DNA from: Blastococcus sp. CPCC 205250
GTDB taxonomy: Bacteria > Actinomycetota > Actinomycetes > Mycobacteriales > Geodermatophilaceae
DNA: 64,000 nucleotides
Direction of reading: 5' to 3'
Assembly: GCF_019799925.1 (NCBI RefSeq)
Contig: NZ_JABGCG010000001.1
Location: 372,001 to 436,000 of the forward strand
Positions 8,936 to 16,455 of the stretch are shown piece by piece (positions within the stretch are counted from its first letter, which is position 1; every line of letters starts with the position of its first letter). Made by a program: the position numbers and the translations under genes. The notes under the pieces are model-generated. The model did no database searches. It saw only the letters and a program-made list of their open reading frames with translations, and was not told where the DNA came from.

Positions 8936-9996
8936 GGCGTCCTCTCCGGGGTGTGGTCCGCGGACGCTCGTGCTCTGCCCACCACGGTGGGCAGAGCACG
9001 AGCGTCCGCGGGGACAGATGCGCGGCCCAGGCTCTCGACGAGCAGGCGGTGCAGGGCCAGGTCGCGCGCGGCCGGGTGCGGCCACGGCGCGGTCCCGGCG
9101 ACGGCGGCGGTGAAGGCGGCGAACTGGGCGGCGAAGGGCGCCTCCCCGCCGAACGGGACGTCGACCGGGTCGGGCCGGTACAGCGTCAGCGTGCCGCCCG
9201 CGGTCTGGCCCATGGTGTCGACGGCGACGGCCAGCCCGCGGGTGCCGACCACCTCCAGCCGCCGGCGGGGGAGCGCGTCGGGGGTGTTGTAGGCGACGTG
9301 CAGGTCGACCAGCACCCCGCCGGCGGTGCGGCCGTGCAACAGCGCGCCGTCGTCGACCGCGTAACCGTGCACCCGCGTCTGCAGGGTGGCGGTGAGCTCG
9401 ACGACGTCCTCGCCCAGCAGCACGCCGGCCAGGTCGAGGCCGTGCGGGGCGAGGTCGATGGCCGCGCCCCCGCCGGCCCGGGCGGGGTCGACCCGCCAGT
9501 TGTCGTGCGGCCGGCCGTCCGGCGTCCAGTCCGCGGGGAGCCAGCAGCAGTAGACGACGCGGACGGCGGTCACGGTGCCGAGTTCGGGCAGCAGTTCGCG
9601 CAGCCGCACGTGCGCCGGGTGCCAGCGCTGGTCGAAGGCGGTGCCCAGCAGCACCCCGGCGCGGTCGGCGGCGGCGACCAGGGCCTCGGCGTCGGCGGTG
9701 CCGGCGGCCAGCGGCTTCTCGCAGAGCACCGCTGTGCCGGCCGCGGCGGCGGCCTCGACGACCTCGCGGTGGGCGGCGTTGGGCACCGCGACGTAGACCG
9801 CGTCGAGGCCGCGGGTGGCGAGGAAGGCCGCGAGGTCGGTGCACCGGGCGGCGTCCGGGGCGCCGGCGCGGGCCAGGGCAGCGGGGTCGCGGTCGTGCAG
9901 GGCGACGACGCGCGCGCCCGGTGTCGCCAGCAGCGCCGGGAGCGCGTGGTCGCGGGCCACCCAGCCGCAGCCGGCGACCCCCCACCCGACGGTCAC
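8932..9996 (-). CDS. Gfo/Idh/MocA family NAD(P)-dependent oxidoreductase
   Basis: The product is 354 residues from the GTG at 9996. The Rossmann motif GVAGCGWVARDH lies at residues 6-17 and the family's catalytic segment CEKPLAAG near residue 92. The C-terminal half is the beta-sheet dimer/substrate domain with DLAPHGLDLAGVLLG. Related enzymes oxidise inositols, UDP-sugars or glucose. The family usually ends soon after a helix equivalent to LALHRLLVESLG; here a further 26 or so residues are encoded mostly by a 52-nt palindromic repeat (8959-9010), so the C-terminal tail appears to be created by repeat insertion. The stop overlaps the MBL start, which suggests the repeat has been tolerated without breaking coupling. 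Confidence 0.85.
   Translation of the reverse strand: MTVGWGVAGCGWVARDHALPALLATPGARVVALHDRDPAALARAGAPDAARCTDLAAFLATRGLDAVYVAVPNAAHREVVEAAAAAGTAVLCEKPLAAGTADAEALVAAADRAGVLLGTAFDQRWHPAHVRLRELLPELGTVTAVRVVYCCWLPADWTPDGRPHDNWRVDPARAGGGAAIDLAPHGLDLAGVLLGEDVVELTATLQTRVHGYAVDDGALLHGRTAGGVLVDLHVAYNTPDALPRRRLEVVGTRGLAVAVDTMGQTAGGTLTLYRPDPVDVPFGGEAPFAAQFAAFTAAVAGTAPWPHPAARDLALHRLLVESLGRASVPADARALPTVVGRARASADHTPERTP
8959..9010. repeat. Palindromic repeat, family A (copy 2), inside a coding region
   Basis: Perfect 25-bp inverted repeat with a 2-nt centre (AC). Its inner 18 bp of each arm equals the repeat at 2665-2702, in the opposite orientation. It falls within the last 26 codons of the oxidoreductase (residues about 329-346) and keeps the frame open. 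As an RNA it would form a very stable hairpin about 25 nt upstream of the MBL start codon. Confidence 0.92.
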
Positions 9997-10013
9997 CGGT
10001 CGGTCCCCCTCGA

Positions 10014-10070
10014 CGAGATCTGCACAGTCGTCGCCATCAGGCCCTGATGGCGACGACTGTGCAGATCTCG
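10014..10070. repeat. Long perfect hairpin (28-bp arms, 1-nt loop)
   Basis: The arms at 10014-10041 and 10043-10070 are perfect reverse complements around a single C; the outer end reads CGAGATCTGCACAGTCGTCG. It separates the methyltransferase stop region (10076, minus strand) from the oxidoreductase start (9996). In RNA it could attenuate transcription or block exonucleases between the two halves of the operon. GC content is lower than in the neighbouring genes. No second copy was found in the window. Confidence 0.9.
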
Positions 10071-10075
10071 CGGAG

Positions 10076-11101
10076 TCACCAGGCCTCCGGGAGGTCGACC
10101 AGCAGTCGCCGGCGGGCGGCGTCCGCCGGGAGCGGGTCGGGCCACCGCGCGGGCAGGTGGGCCGAGCGCGGGCCGTACTCCCGCGCGTAGCGGTCGCTGG
10201 GCCAGGTCAGCTCGCCGTCGACGTAGAGCGGGTTGGGCGACAGCGGCGGCAGCGGCTCGCCGAGGTCGACGGGCGCGGGGGACAGCGGGTCGCCGGCGAC
10301 CAGGGCGATCGCCTCGCTGGCGGCGAGCGATGCCGTGCCGGCCGGCCGCGGCGCGCGGCCGGCGAGCAGCGCCGCGGTGAGCTCGGCGTCGTCGTACAGC
10401 AGGTCCGTGCCGAGCACCGCCGCGTAGCCCTCCGGCGTCAGCGGCTCGCCGTGCGGGTCGGCGACGTGCGCGTGCCCGACGACGACGGTGCCCCCGGGGC
10501 CGGCGAGGGCGTGCATGGCCGCGGCGGCGGCGGGCTTGTCGCGCAGGAAGTAGAAGGCGTCGTGGCACATCACGTAGGCCGGCGTCGTGACGTCGAGGTC
10601 CGGTGCCGCGGTGAGGTCGGCGCAGACGTAGCGCGCCGACGGGCAGACGAACCGCCGGGCCAGCCAGAGCTTGGCCCAGACGACGTCCACGCCGAGCAGG
10701 TCGGTGCAGCCGCGCCGCACGAGCTCCCGCAGGTGGGCGCCGGTGCCGCAGGCGACGTCGACGACCGGCCGGGTCCCCGGCCAGTGCGCCTGCAGGAGGG
10801 CCAGCCCGGCCAGGTGGGTGGGGTCGGACCAGCGGTGGGCGAAGTAGTCGGCGACCCGGCCCATGCCGAGCAGGGCCATCGCCTCGCGCAGGGTGCCGGC
10901 GGCGGGGACCCGGGCCAGCTGCTCGGCGGGCGGGGCGGGCTCGGTCCACCAGTCGTCGGCGTCGGCGAGCAGCGCGACGCGCGCCCGGTCGACCTCGCCG
11001 TGCGCGAGCAGCCCGGCGACCTCCGCGCGCAGGTCGTCGCGGCCGGCGCGGGCGAAGGGGATGCCGTCGACGACGGGGACGTCGAGCAGCGCAGCACTCA
11101 C
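10076..11101 (-). CDS. Class I SAM-dependent methyltransferase
   Basis: The product is 341 residues. The GTG start at 11101 overlaps the stop of the HD-like gene. The SAM-binding motif VVDVACGTGAHLREL lies near residue 113, followed by LLGVDVVW (motif II) and ALAGPGGTVVVGHAHV (post-motif strand). An N-terminal region of about 100 residues precedes the core, including WWTEPAPP and a helix-rich stretch, and may cap the active site. The C-terminal 80 residues (LYVDGELTWPSDRYAREYG) are unusual for plain methyltransferases and may bind the acceptor. Within this operon an O- or N-methylation of the cyclitol or amino-sugar product is plausible. Confidence 0.8.
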   Translation of the reverse strand: MSAALLDVPVVDGIPFARAGRDDLRAEVAGLLAHGEVDRARVALLADADDWWTEPAPPAEQLARVPAAGTLREAMALLGMGRVADYFAHRWSDPTHLAGLALLQAHWPGTRPVVDVACGTGAHLRELVRRGCTDLLGVDVVWAKLWLARRFVCPSARYVCADLTAAPDLDVTTPAYVMCHDAFYFLRDKPAAAAAMHALAGPGGTVVVGHAHVADPHGEPLTPEGYAAVLGTDLLYDDAELTAALLAGRAPRPAGTASLAASEAIALVAGDPLSPAPVDLGEPLPPLSPNPLYVDGELTWPSDRYAREYGPRSAHLPARWPDPLPADAARRRLLVDLPEAW

Positions 11102-12015
11102 AGCCCCGCCGCCGCCAGCACGTCCAGGTGGAAGGCCTGCACCGGACCGGCGTGCACGAGCTCGAGGTCGTCCAGCGCCTGCTCGGCGGTGAACGCGGCG
11201 GCGCAGGCGTGGTGGTGCACCTGCAGCACCCGGTCGAGCACGTCGGCGGCGTGGAAGGCCTGCGCCTCGGGGCCGCCGGCGTCGGCGCGCAGCGCCAGCA
11301 CCGACCGCAGCCGCTGCGCCAGCGGCGCGGGCAGCGCGGCGAGCTGCGCCTCCTCCAGCGCGCCGATCACCCGGGGGAGGGCGTCGCCCAGCAGCACCTC
11401 GCCGGCGAACCCGGCGTCGGGCAGGACGACGTTGTGCAGGTGGTGGGCCAGCCCGACGAGGAAGGGCACCACCGGGTCCGCGCCCACCACCGGCGCGACG
11501 AGCACCCCGTAGACGGCCACGGTGAGGCAGTGGTCGCCGTGGCTCTCCGGCGGCTCGACGATCACCCGGGCCATGCCCGGCGCGGTCGCCCCGGCACGCG
11601 GCTGGCGGTTCAGCTGCCCGGCCAGGGCCGGCGGCTCCGGCTCCGGCAGGGTCGTGGGCAGGGCGTCGCGCAGCCGCTCCCGCAGCGCGGCGTCGAGCGG
11701 CCCGGAGACCTCGTCGAACCCGCGGCGCAGCACGGTGCGGACCTCGGCGTCGTCGAGGCCGGCGGCGCGCAGCACGGTGCCGTCGATGCCGGCCAGCCGC
11801 GCCCGGGCGACCGCGGCCGCCGTCTCGGAGTACGCGACCGTGGCCGCGTCCTCGCCGCCGGTCAGCCGCCCCCAGGCCCGGGCGAAGGCCTGCTCGGCCA
11901 GCGAGCCGGGCGCCGAGGCGACCCGCACCCGCTTGGCGTCGCCGATCTCGGCCAGCAGCGGCCGGAGCCGCGCGAGGTGCCCCAGCGTGCCGACCAGACC
12001 CGGCTCGGCCGTCAC
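11098..12015 (-). CDS. HD-domain-like protein of unknown function
   Basis: The product is 305 residues. The GTG start at 12015 overlaps the stop of the inositol-phosphate synthase gene. I do not recognise the family with certainty. The middle has histidine spacing like an HD phosphohydrolase or inositol-oxygenase core: SHGDHCLTVAVYGVLV, then LVGLAHHLHNVVLPDAG, then LQVHHHACAAAF. The usual HD doublet is replaced by HH (AHHLHN), so this is a degenerate or divergent metal site. The N-terminal 120 residues are helical with no motif. Tight coupling to the inositol-3-phosphate synthase suggests it handles that enzyme's product or a derivative. EboA-like or other helical families cannot be excluded. 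Confidence 0.6.
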   Translation of the reverse strand: MTAEPGLVGTLGHLARLRPLLAEIGDAKRVRVASAPGSLAEQAFARAWGRLTGGEDAATVAYSETAAAVARARLAGIDGTVLRAAGLDDAEVRTVLRRGFDEVSGPLDAALRERLRDALPTTLPEPEPPALAGQLNRQPRAGATAPGMARVIVEPPESHGDHCLTVAVYGVLVAPVVGADPVVPFLVGLAHHLHNVVLPDAGFAGEVLLGDALPRVIGALEEAQLAALPAPLAQRLRSVLALRADAGGPEAQAFHAADVLDRVLQVHHHACAAAFTAEQALDDLELVHAGPVQAFHLDVLAAAGL

Positions 12016-13238
12016 CGGCCGGTCGCGCCCGCGCCGAGCCAGTCGAGCAGCACCTGCTCCTGCCGGTGGAAGGCGTGCTCGGGCGTGCTCGTGCCGTCGG
12101 GCGTCATCGGCGCCTTGAAGAACCAGCCCAGCTGCTCCTGCACGCCGCCCTCGCCGCGCTGCTGCGCCAGGTCGGCGAGGCGGGCCAGCTCGATCGCCAG
12201 CGGCGCGGCGAGGATGGAGTCGCGGCACTGGAAGTCGACCTTGATCTGCATCCGCTGGCCGAGGAAGCCGACCAGGTCGATGGCGTCCCAGGCCTCCTTC
12301 TGGTCGCCGCGGGGGCGGTAGTAGTCGATCCGCACGACGTGGTCCTCGACGGTGTAGCCGAGGATCGAGTCGAGCACCTTGCCCTTGGTCTGCAGCTTGC
12401 TGTTCAGCGAGTCCGGGTCGTCGAGGGCCAGGCCGTCGCGGTTGCCCAGGATGTTGGTGGAGTACCAGCCCTCGACGGTCAGCGCACGGCTGCGGAAGGC
12501 CGGCGCGAGCACCGTCTTCATCATCGTCTGGCCGGTCTTGCCGTCCTTGCCGGCCAGCGGCACCCCGCGCTGCTCGGCGAGCTGCACGAGCGCGGGCACG
12601 TCGGCGGCCAGCGACGGCGTGAAGTTGACGTAGCCGACGCCCTCGCAGATCGCGGCGTAGGCGTAGACCATCGCCGGGGTGATCGACCGGTCGTCGGCGT
12701 CCAGCGCGGCCTCGAACGCCTCGGTCGACTGCAGGGCCGGCGCGGCCGGGTCGGGCCACCGCTCGGTCGAGGCGAGGTTGACCAGGACGAGCCCGTCGAG
12801 CGACTGCTCGGTGCGGAAGCGCATCAGGTCGGCGCGCACGGCGTCGGCCTGCGCGCGCCGGGTCTCGGCCAGCAGCACGTTGCCGCCGCTCACGTTGCGG
12901 CAGAAGTCGGCGTCGCCGGCCGCGGGCCACGGCGTCAGCACCGACAGCGCCGGCTCGACCAGGGTGAGCTGCCGGTGGTCCAGGACCCCGTGCTGCTCGG
13001 CGGCCTTGTACAGGTCCGAGCCGTCCAGGTCCCACCCGGCGATGACCAGGTCGGCGTAGCCGGCGATCCCGGTCGCCTCCTCGAGGGGGACCCCGTCCAG
13101 GTCGACCCCGGCCAGCGGCAGCCCGTCAGGCGCCACCGCCCCCTGGCGCAGCAGCTCCAGACCGGCCACGGCGGTCGTCGCGACCGCTCCTCCCAGGCCG
13201 ACGACGGCGATCCCGACCCGGCGTCCTGCAGCAGTCAA
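12012..13238 (-). CDS. Inositol-3-phosphate synthase homologue
   Basis: The product is 408 residues. A TTG start at 13238 fits a purine-rich AGAGGGGGA a few bases upstream. The NAD-binding GLGGAVATT is at residues 14-22 and the diagnostic catalytic segment GKDGKTGQTMMK near residue 230, followed by STNILGNRDG. These mark the myo-inositol-1-phosphate synthase family, which cyclises glucose 6-phosphate to inositol 3-phosphate with internal NAD redox. It is the first gene of the nine-gene operon and so probably commits glucose 6-phosphate to the pathway. Whether the product is ordinary inositol phosphate or another cyclitol cannot be told from the sequence. Confidence 0.87.
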   Translation of the reverse strand: MTAAGRRVGIAVVGLGGAVATTAVAGLELLRQGAVAPDGLPLAGVDLDGVPLEEATGIAGYADLVIAGWDLDGSDLYKAAEQHGVLDHRQLTLVEPALSVLTPWPAAGDADFCRNVSGGNVLLAETRRAQADAVRADLMRFRTEQSLDGLVLVNLASTERWPDPAAPALQSTEAFEAALDADDRSITPAMVYAYAAICEGVGYVNFTPSLAADVPALVQLAEQRGVPLAGKDGKTGQTMMKTVLAPAFRSRALTVEGWYSTNILGNRDGLALDDPDSLNSKLQTKGKVLDSILGYTVEDHVVRIDYYRPRGDQKEAWDAIDLVGFLGQRMQIKVDFQCRDSILAAPLAIELARLADLAQQRGEGGVQEQLGWFFKAPMTPDGTSTPEHAFHRQEQVLLDWLGAGATGR

Positions 13239-13436
13239 CGCTGGTCCCCCTCTGTGTGTGGCGCGCTAGGAAGTAGCGCACCATCGACTCGACCCTGGCA
13301 CAGGAGGCTTCTACCCGCCCACCGACGGCGGATGCACGTCAGGTGCACGTCCGTCATCCGCCGTCCACCGATCGGTGGAGGGCGGATCGGCGGCTCGGCG
13401 GTCCCGGCGGACCGCCCGCGCCGACAGGCTCGTGCC
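13239..13436. promoter_or_regulatory. Divergent promoter region with operator-like repeats
   Basis: This 198-bp gap separates the inositol/YcaO operon (minus) from the ABC exporter operon (plus). It contains an 11-bp inverted repeat GACGGCGGATG/CATCCGCCGTC (13324-13334 and 13355-13365), a perfect 14-bp palindrome CCACCGATCGGTGG (13365-13378) and a further GGCGGATCGG just downstream (13382-13391). The clustering of related GGCGGAT elements suggests a shared regulator for both operons. No regulator gene sits in between. Confidence 0.55.
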
Positions 13437-14378
13437 ATGACGACGACGCAGCCGGCAGCCCGCCCGGCGGGACCGGCCGACCCCGGACCCGACCCGGCCG
13501 TGCGGGTGCGCGGCCTGGTCAAGAGCTACGGCGGGCGGACGGTGGTCGACGGCCTTGACCTCGACGTGCGCCGGGGCGAGTGCTTCGCCCTGCTGGGCCC
13601 GAACGGGGCCGGCAAGACGACCGCCGTGGAGATCCTCGAGGGGGTGCGCTCGCGGGATGCCGGGGAGGTCACGGTGCTGGGGGAGGACCCGGCCACCGCG
13701 GGCCGGCTCTGGCGGGACCGGGTCGGCGTGGTCGGCCAGACCACCGGCGCCGGCAACGCGCTCACCGTGCGGGAGACGCTGGACCACCACGCCGGGTACC
13801 ACGGCGTGCCGCGCGGGACCGGCGAGCTGCTGGAGGCCGTCGGGCTCACCGAGGCCGCCGGCCGGCGGGTCGACCGGCTCTCCGGCGGGCAGCGACGGCG
13901 GCTGGAGGTCGCCCTCGGCGTGCAGGGCCGCCCGGAGCTGGTGTTCCTCGACGAGCCGACCACCGGCATGGACCCCGTCGCCCGCCGGCAGTTCTGGGCG
14001 CTGGTGGAGGGCATGCGCGACGGCGGGACGACGGTGCTGCTCACCACCCACTACCTCGACGAGGCCGCACACCTGGCCGACCGGGTCGGCGTCCTCGCCG
14101 GGGGCCGGCTGGTCGAGGTGGCGCCCCCCGCCGAGCTCGGCGCGGAGCTGCGGCGCACCGCGACGGTCCGCTGGACCGAGGACGGCGTGCCCCGCGAGGT
14201 CGCCACCACCGAGCCGTCGGCGCTGCTGCGCGACCTGCTCTCCGCGCACCCGGCCGGCGAGGTGCCCGGCCTGGCCGTGACCCGGCCCGACCTCGAGGAG
14301 GTCTACCTCCGCCTGGTCGGCGCCGTGCCCGCGGCGACGTCCCCCCTGTCCGACACCCCCGAGGGAGCCTCCCGATGA
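13437..14378 (+). CDS. ABC transporter ATP-binding protein (DrrA/CcmA type)
   Basis: The product is 313 residues from the ATG at 13437. It has a complete ABC ATPase: Walker A GPNGAGKTT near residue 58, the Q-loop region VGVVGQTT, signature LSGGQRRRLEVALG, Walker B LVFLDEPTTGMDP and switch histidine in TTHYLDEA. The C-terminal 80 residues contain the DrrA-like ending DLEEVYLRLVG. Its stop overlaps the permease start (ATGA), so the two are made together. It is the first gene of an operon that continues with a sensor kinase, response regulator and acetyltransferase. Such exporters move drugs or lipids; the substrate is unknown but could be the product of the divergent inositol/YcaO operon. Confidence 0.9.
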   Translation: MTTTQPAARPAGPADPGPDPAVRVRGLVKSYGGRTVVDGLDLDVRRGECFALLGPNGAGKTTAVEILEGVRSRDAGEVTVLGEDPATAGRLWRDRVGVVGQTTGAGNALTVRETLDHHAGYHGVPRGTGELLEAVGLTEAAGRRVDRLSGGQRRRLEVALGVQGRPELVFLDEPTTGMDPVARRQFWALVEGMRDGGTTVLLTTHYLDEAAHLADRVGVLAGGRLVEVAPPAELGAELRRTATVRWTEDGVPREVATTEPSALLRDLLSAHPAGEVPGLAVTRPDLEEVYLRLVGAVPAATSPLSDTPEGASR

Positions 14379-15205
14379 CCGCCGTCCTCCAGCCCGCCGG
14401 GACCCGGCCGGCACCGCCGTCGGCCGCCGCGATCGGCCTGGCCCGCACCGGCCTGGAGCTGCGGCTGTTCCTCCGCGACCCGGCGCAGGTGCTGTTCTCC
14501 TTCGCCTACCCGGTCGTGATGCTGCTGATCTTCGCCTCGGTGTTCGCCGACGACGAGACCCCGAGCGGCGCCCCGTTCGCGCAGTACTTCCTGGCCGGCA
14601 TCGCGGCCACCGGGATCATGCTGACCAGCTTCCAGGCGGTCGGGATGGGCATCGCCGAGGAGCGCGAGCGCGGGGACCTGGCCCGGCTGCAGACCCTGGG
14701 CACGCCGGCCGTCGGCTACTTCGCGGGCAAGGCCGGCCAGGTGCTGGTCACCACGGTCGCCCAGCTCGCGGTGCTGCTGGTGGTGGCCGCCACCGCCTTC
14801 GACGTGACGCTGCCGTCGGAGTTCTCGCGCTGGGCGACCTTCGCCTGGGTCGTGCTGCTGGGGGCCACGGCCGGCACGGTGCTCGGCATCGCCGTCTCGT
14901 CGCTGGGCGGCAGCTCCCGGGCGGTGGGCAACGGGATCACCGCCTCCGCCGTCGTCCTGCAGTTCTTCTCCGGCGTCTTCTTCGTCTACTCCGAGCTGCC
15001 CGCGTGGATGCAGCAGGTGGCGTCGGTGCTGCCGCTGAAGTGGATGGTGCAGGGCATGCGGTCGGTGTTCCTGCCCGACGCCGCGGCCGCGGTGGAGCCC
15101 GCCGGCAGCTGGGAGCACGGGACCACTGCCCTCGTGCTGGCCGCATGGGTGATCATCGGCGCCGTGATCTGTGCCCGGGCCTTCCGCTGGCGCCGTCCGG
15201 CATGA
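14375..15205 (+). CDS. ABC-2 type transporter permease
   Basis: The product is 276 residues; ATG at 14375 overlaps the ATPase stop and follows GAGGGA. About six membrane spans can be seen, from VLFSFAYPVVMLLIFASVFA to TTALVLAAWVIIGAVICA, and the family segment LPLKWMVQGMRSVFLPD lies before the last span. It forms the membrane half of the exporter with the preceding ATPase. Its stop overlaps the sensor kinase start by 4 nt, so transporter and sensor are translationally linked. Confidence 0.9.
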   Translation: MTAVLQPAGTRPAPPSAAAIGLARTGLELRLFLRDPAQVLFSFAYPVVMLLIFASVFADDETPSGAPFAQYFLAGIAATGIMLTSFQAVGMGIAEERERGDLARLQTLGTPAVGYFAGKAGQVLVTTVAQLAVLLVVAATAFDVTLPSEFSRWATFAWVVLLGATAGTVLGIAVSSLGGSSRAVGNGITASAVVLQFFSGVFFVYSELPAWMQQVASVLPLKWMVQGMRSVFLPDAAAAVEPAGSWEHGTTALVLAAWVIIGAVICARAFRWRRPA

Positions 15206-16455
15206 GCTGGTTGCGCCAGGCGGCCGCCGCCGTGGTCCCCCCGCCCGGGGATGACCTCGGCGGCGAGCCGCTGAGCGCGTCCGGCTGGCGGACGACCGTC
15301 ACGGGGATGCACGTCATCTCCGGGCTGATGTGGGTGCTGGCCGTGGCGACCGCGCTGACCAGCGACGAGGTCGCCGCCGACGACCGCGGTCTGCTGCTGG
15401 GCGTGCTCACCGTGCTCGCCGTGTCCTACGCGCTGGCCGGGGGGCCGGCGATCGCCGGCGGCGGTCCGGCGCGCGCGCTGGTCTACCTCGTGGTGCTGGT
15501 CGCGGCGTTCGGCTTCCTCGGCTGGCTGGCCCCCTCGCTGCTGTTCCTGCTCTTCCTCGCCTACCCCCAGGTCTGGTTCGTGGTGCAGGGGACGCTGGTC
15601 GGGATCGTCTGGACCGTGCTGCTCGCCGTGGCCAGCGCCCTGGGACCGGTGACGGCCGGGACGGACGGGCGGGCAGCGGGGGAGGCGCTGCAGGAGTCGG
15701 CCATCGGGCTGGTGTTCAGCCTGGCGCTGGGGATGTGGATCAGCCGGGTGCTGCAGCAGAGCGCCGAGCGCGCGGACCTCATCGAGTCGCTGGAGCGCAC
15801 CCGGTCGGAGCTGGCCACCGCCGAGCGCGAGCGCGGGGTGATGGAGGAGCGGGAGCGGCTGGCCCGCGAGGTGCACGACACCCTGGCGCAGGGCTACACG
15901 AGCATCGTCGTCCTCGCGCAGAGCGCCGCCGCGCAGGTGGAGGCCGACCCCGCGACGGCCCGCGAGCGGCTGCGGTTGATCGAGGAGGTCGCCCGCGACA
16001 ACCTGGCCGAGGCGCGCGCGGTCGTCGCCGCGTTCCGGCCGGTCGCCCTCGACGGGTCGACGCTGGTCGAGGCGCTGGAGCGGCTGGCCGAGCGGTTCGC
16101 CCGGGAGACGGGCCTGGCGATGCGGGTGGACACCGCCGCGCTCGGCGAGGGGGTGGCGTTGCGCCGGGACGAGGAGGTCGTGCTGCTGCGCGGCGCTCAG
16201 GAGGCGCTGGCCAACGTCCGCCGGCACGCCGGCGCCAGTGCGGTGGTCGTGCGGGTGACGCGGGTCGGCGGGGACGGAGCGGGGCAGGTGTCGGTGCACG
16301 TGGAGGACGACGGGGTGGGCTTCGACCCGGCCGCCGTCAGCGGAGCGGGGCTCGAGGGGCTGCGCGGCCGGGTCGAGCAGGTCGGCGGCGAGGTCGACGT
16401 GGCCTCCGCGCCGGGGGAGGGGACGAGGGTGACGGTGCGGGTGCCGGGCTCGTGA
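15202..16455 (+). CDS. Sensor histidine kinase (DesK/NarX HisKA_3 type)
   Basis: The product is 417 residues, starting at the ATG (15202) that overlaps the permease stop. About five hydrophobic segments fill residues 35-185, then a coiled-coil-like linker, then the dimerisation and phosphoacceptor helix with REVHDTLAQGYTSIVV (phosphorylatable His). The ATPase domain has ALANVRRHAGAS (N-box), EDDGVGFDP and GAGLEGLRGRVEQVGG (G-boxes). This is the kinase of a two-component pair with the overlapping response regulator. The multi-span sensor without a large external loop suggests it senses membrane stress or the transporter itself, as in BceS/LiaS/DesK-like systems. Confidence 0.9.
   Translation: MSWLRQAAAAVVPPPGDDLGGEPLSASGWRTTVTGMHVISGLMWVLAVATALTSDEVAADDRGLLLGVLTVLAVSYALAGGPAIAGGGPARALVYLVVLVAAFGFLGWLAPSLLFLLFLAYPQVWFVVQGTLVGIVWTVLLAVASALGPVTAGTDGRAAGEALQESAIGLVFSLALGMWISRVLQQSAERADLIESLERTRSELATAERERGVMEERERLAREVHDTLAQGYTSIVVLAQSAAAQVEADPATARERLRLIEEVARDNLAEARAVVAAFRPVALDGSTLVEALERLAERFARETGLAMRVDTAALGEGVALRRDEEVVLLRGAQEALANVRRHAGASAVVVRVTRVGGDGAGQVSVHVEDDGVGFDPAAVSGAGLEGLRGRVEQVGGEVDVASAPGEGTRVTVRVPGS

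Noticed and set aside
3775..13238. Reading the inositol/YcaO operon as a plain mycothiol cluster
   Set aside because: Mycothiol genes are normally unlinked, no MshC ligase or MshD is present, and YcaO, MBL, isomerase and oxidoreductase have no role in that pathway.
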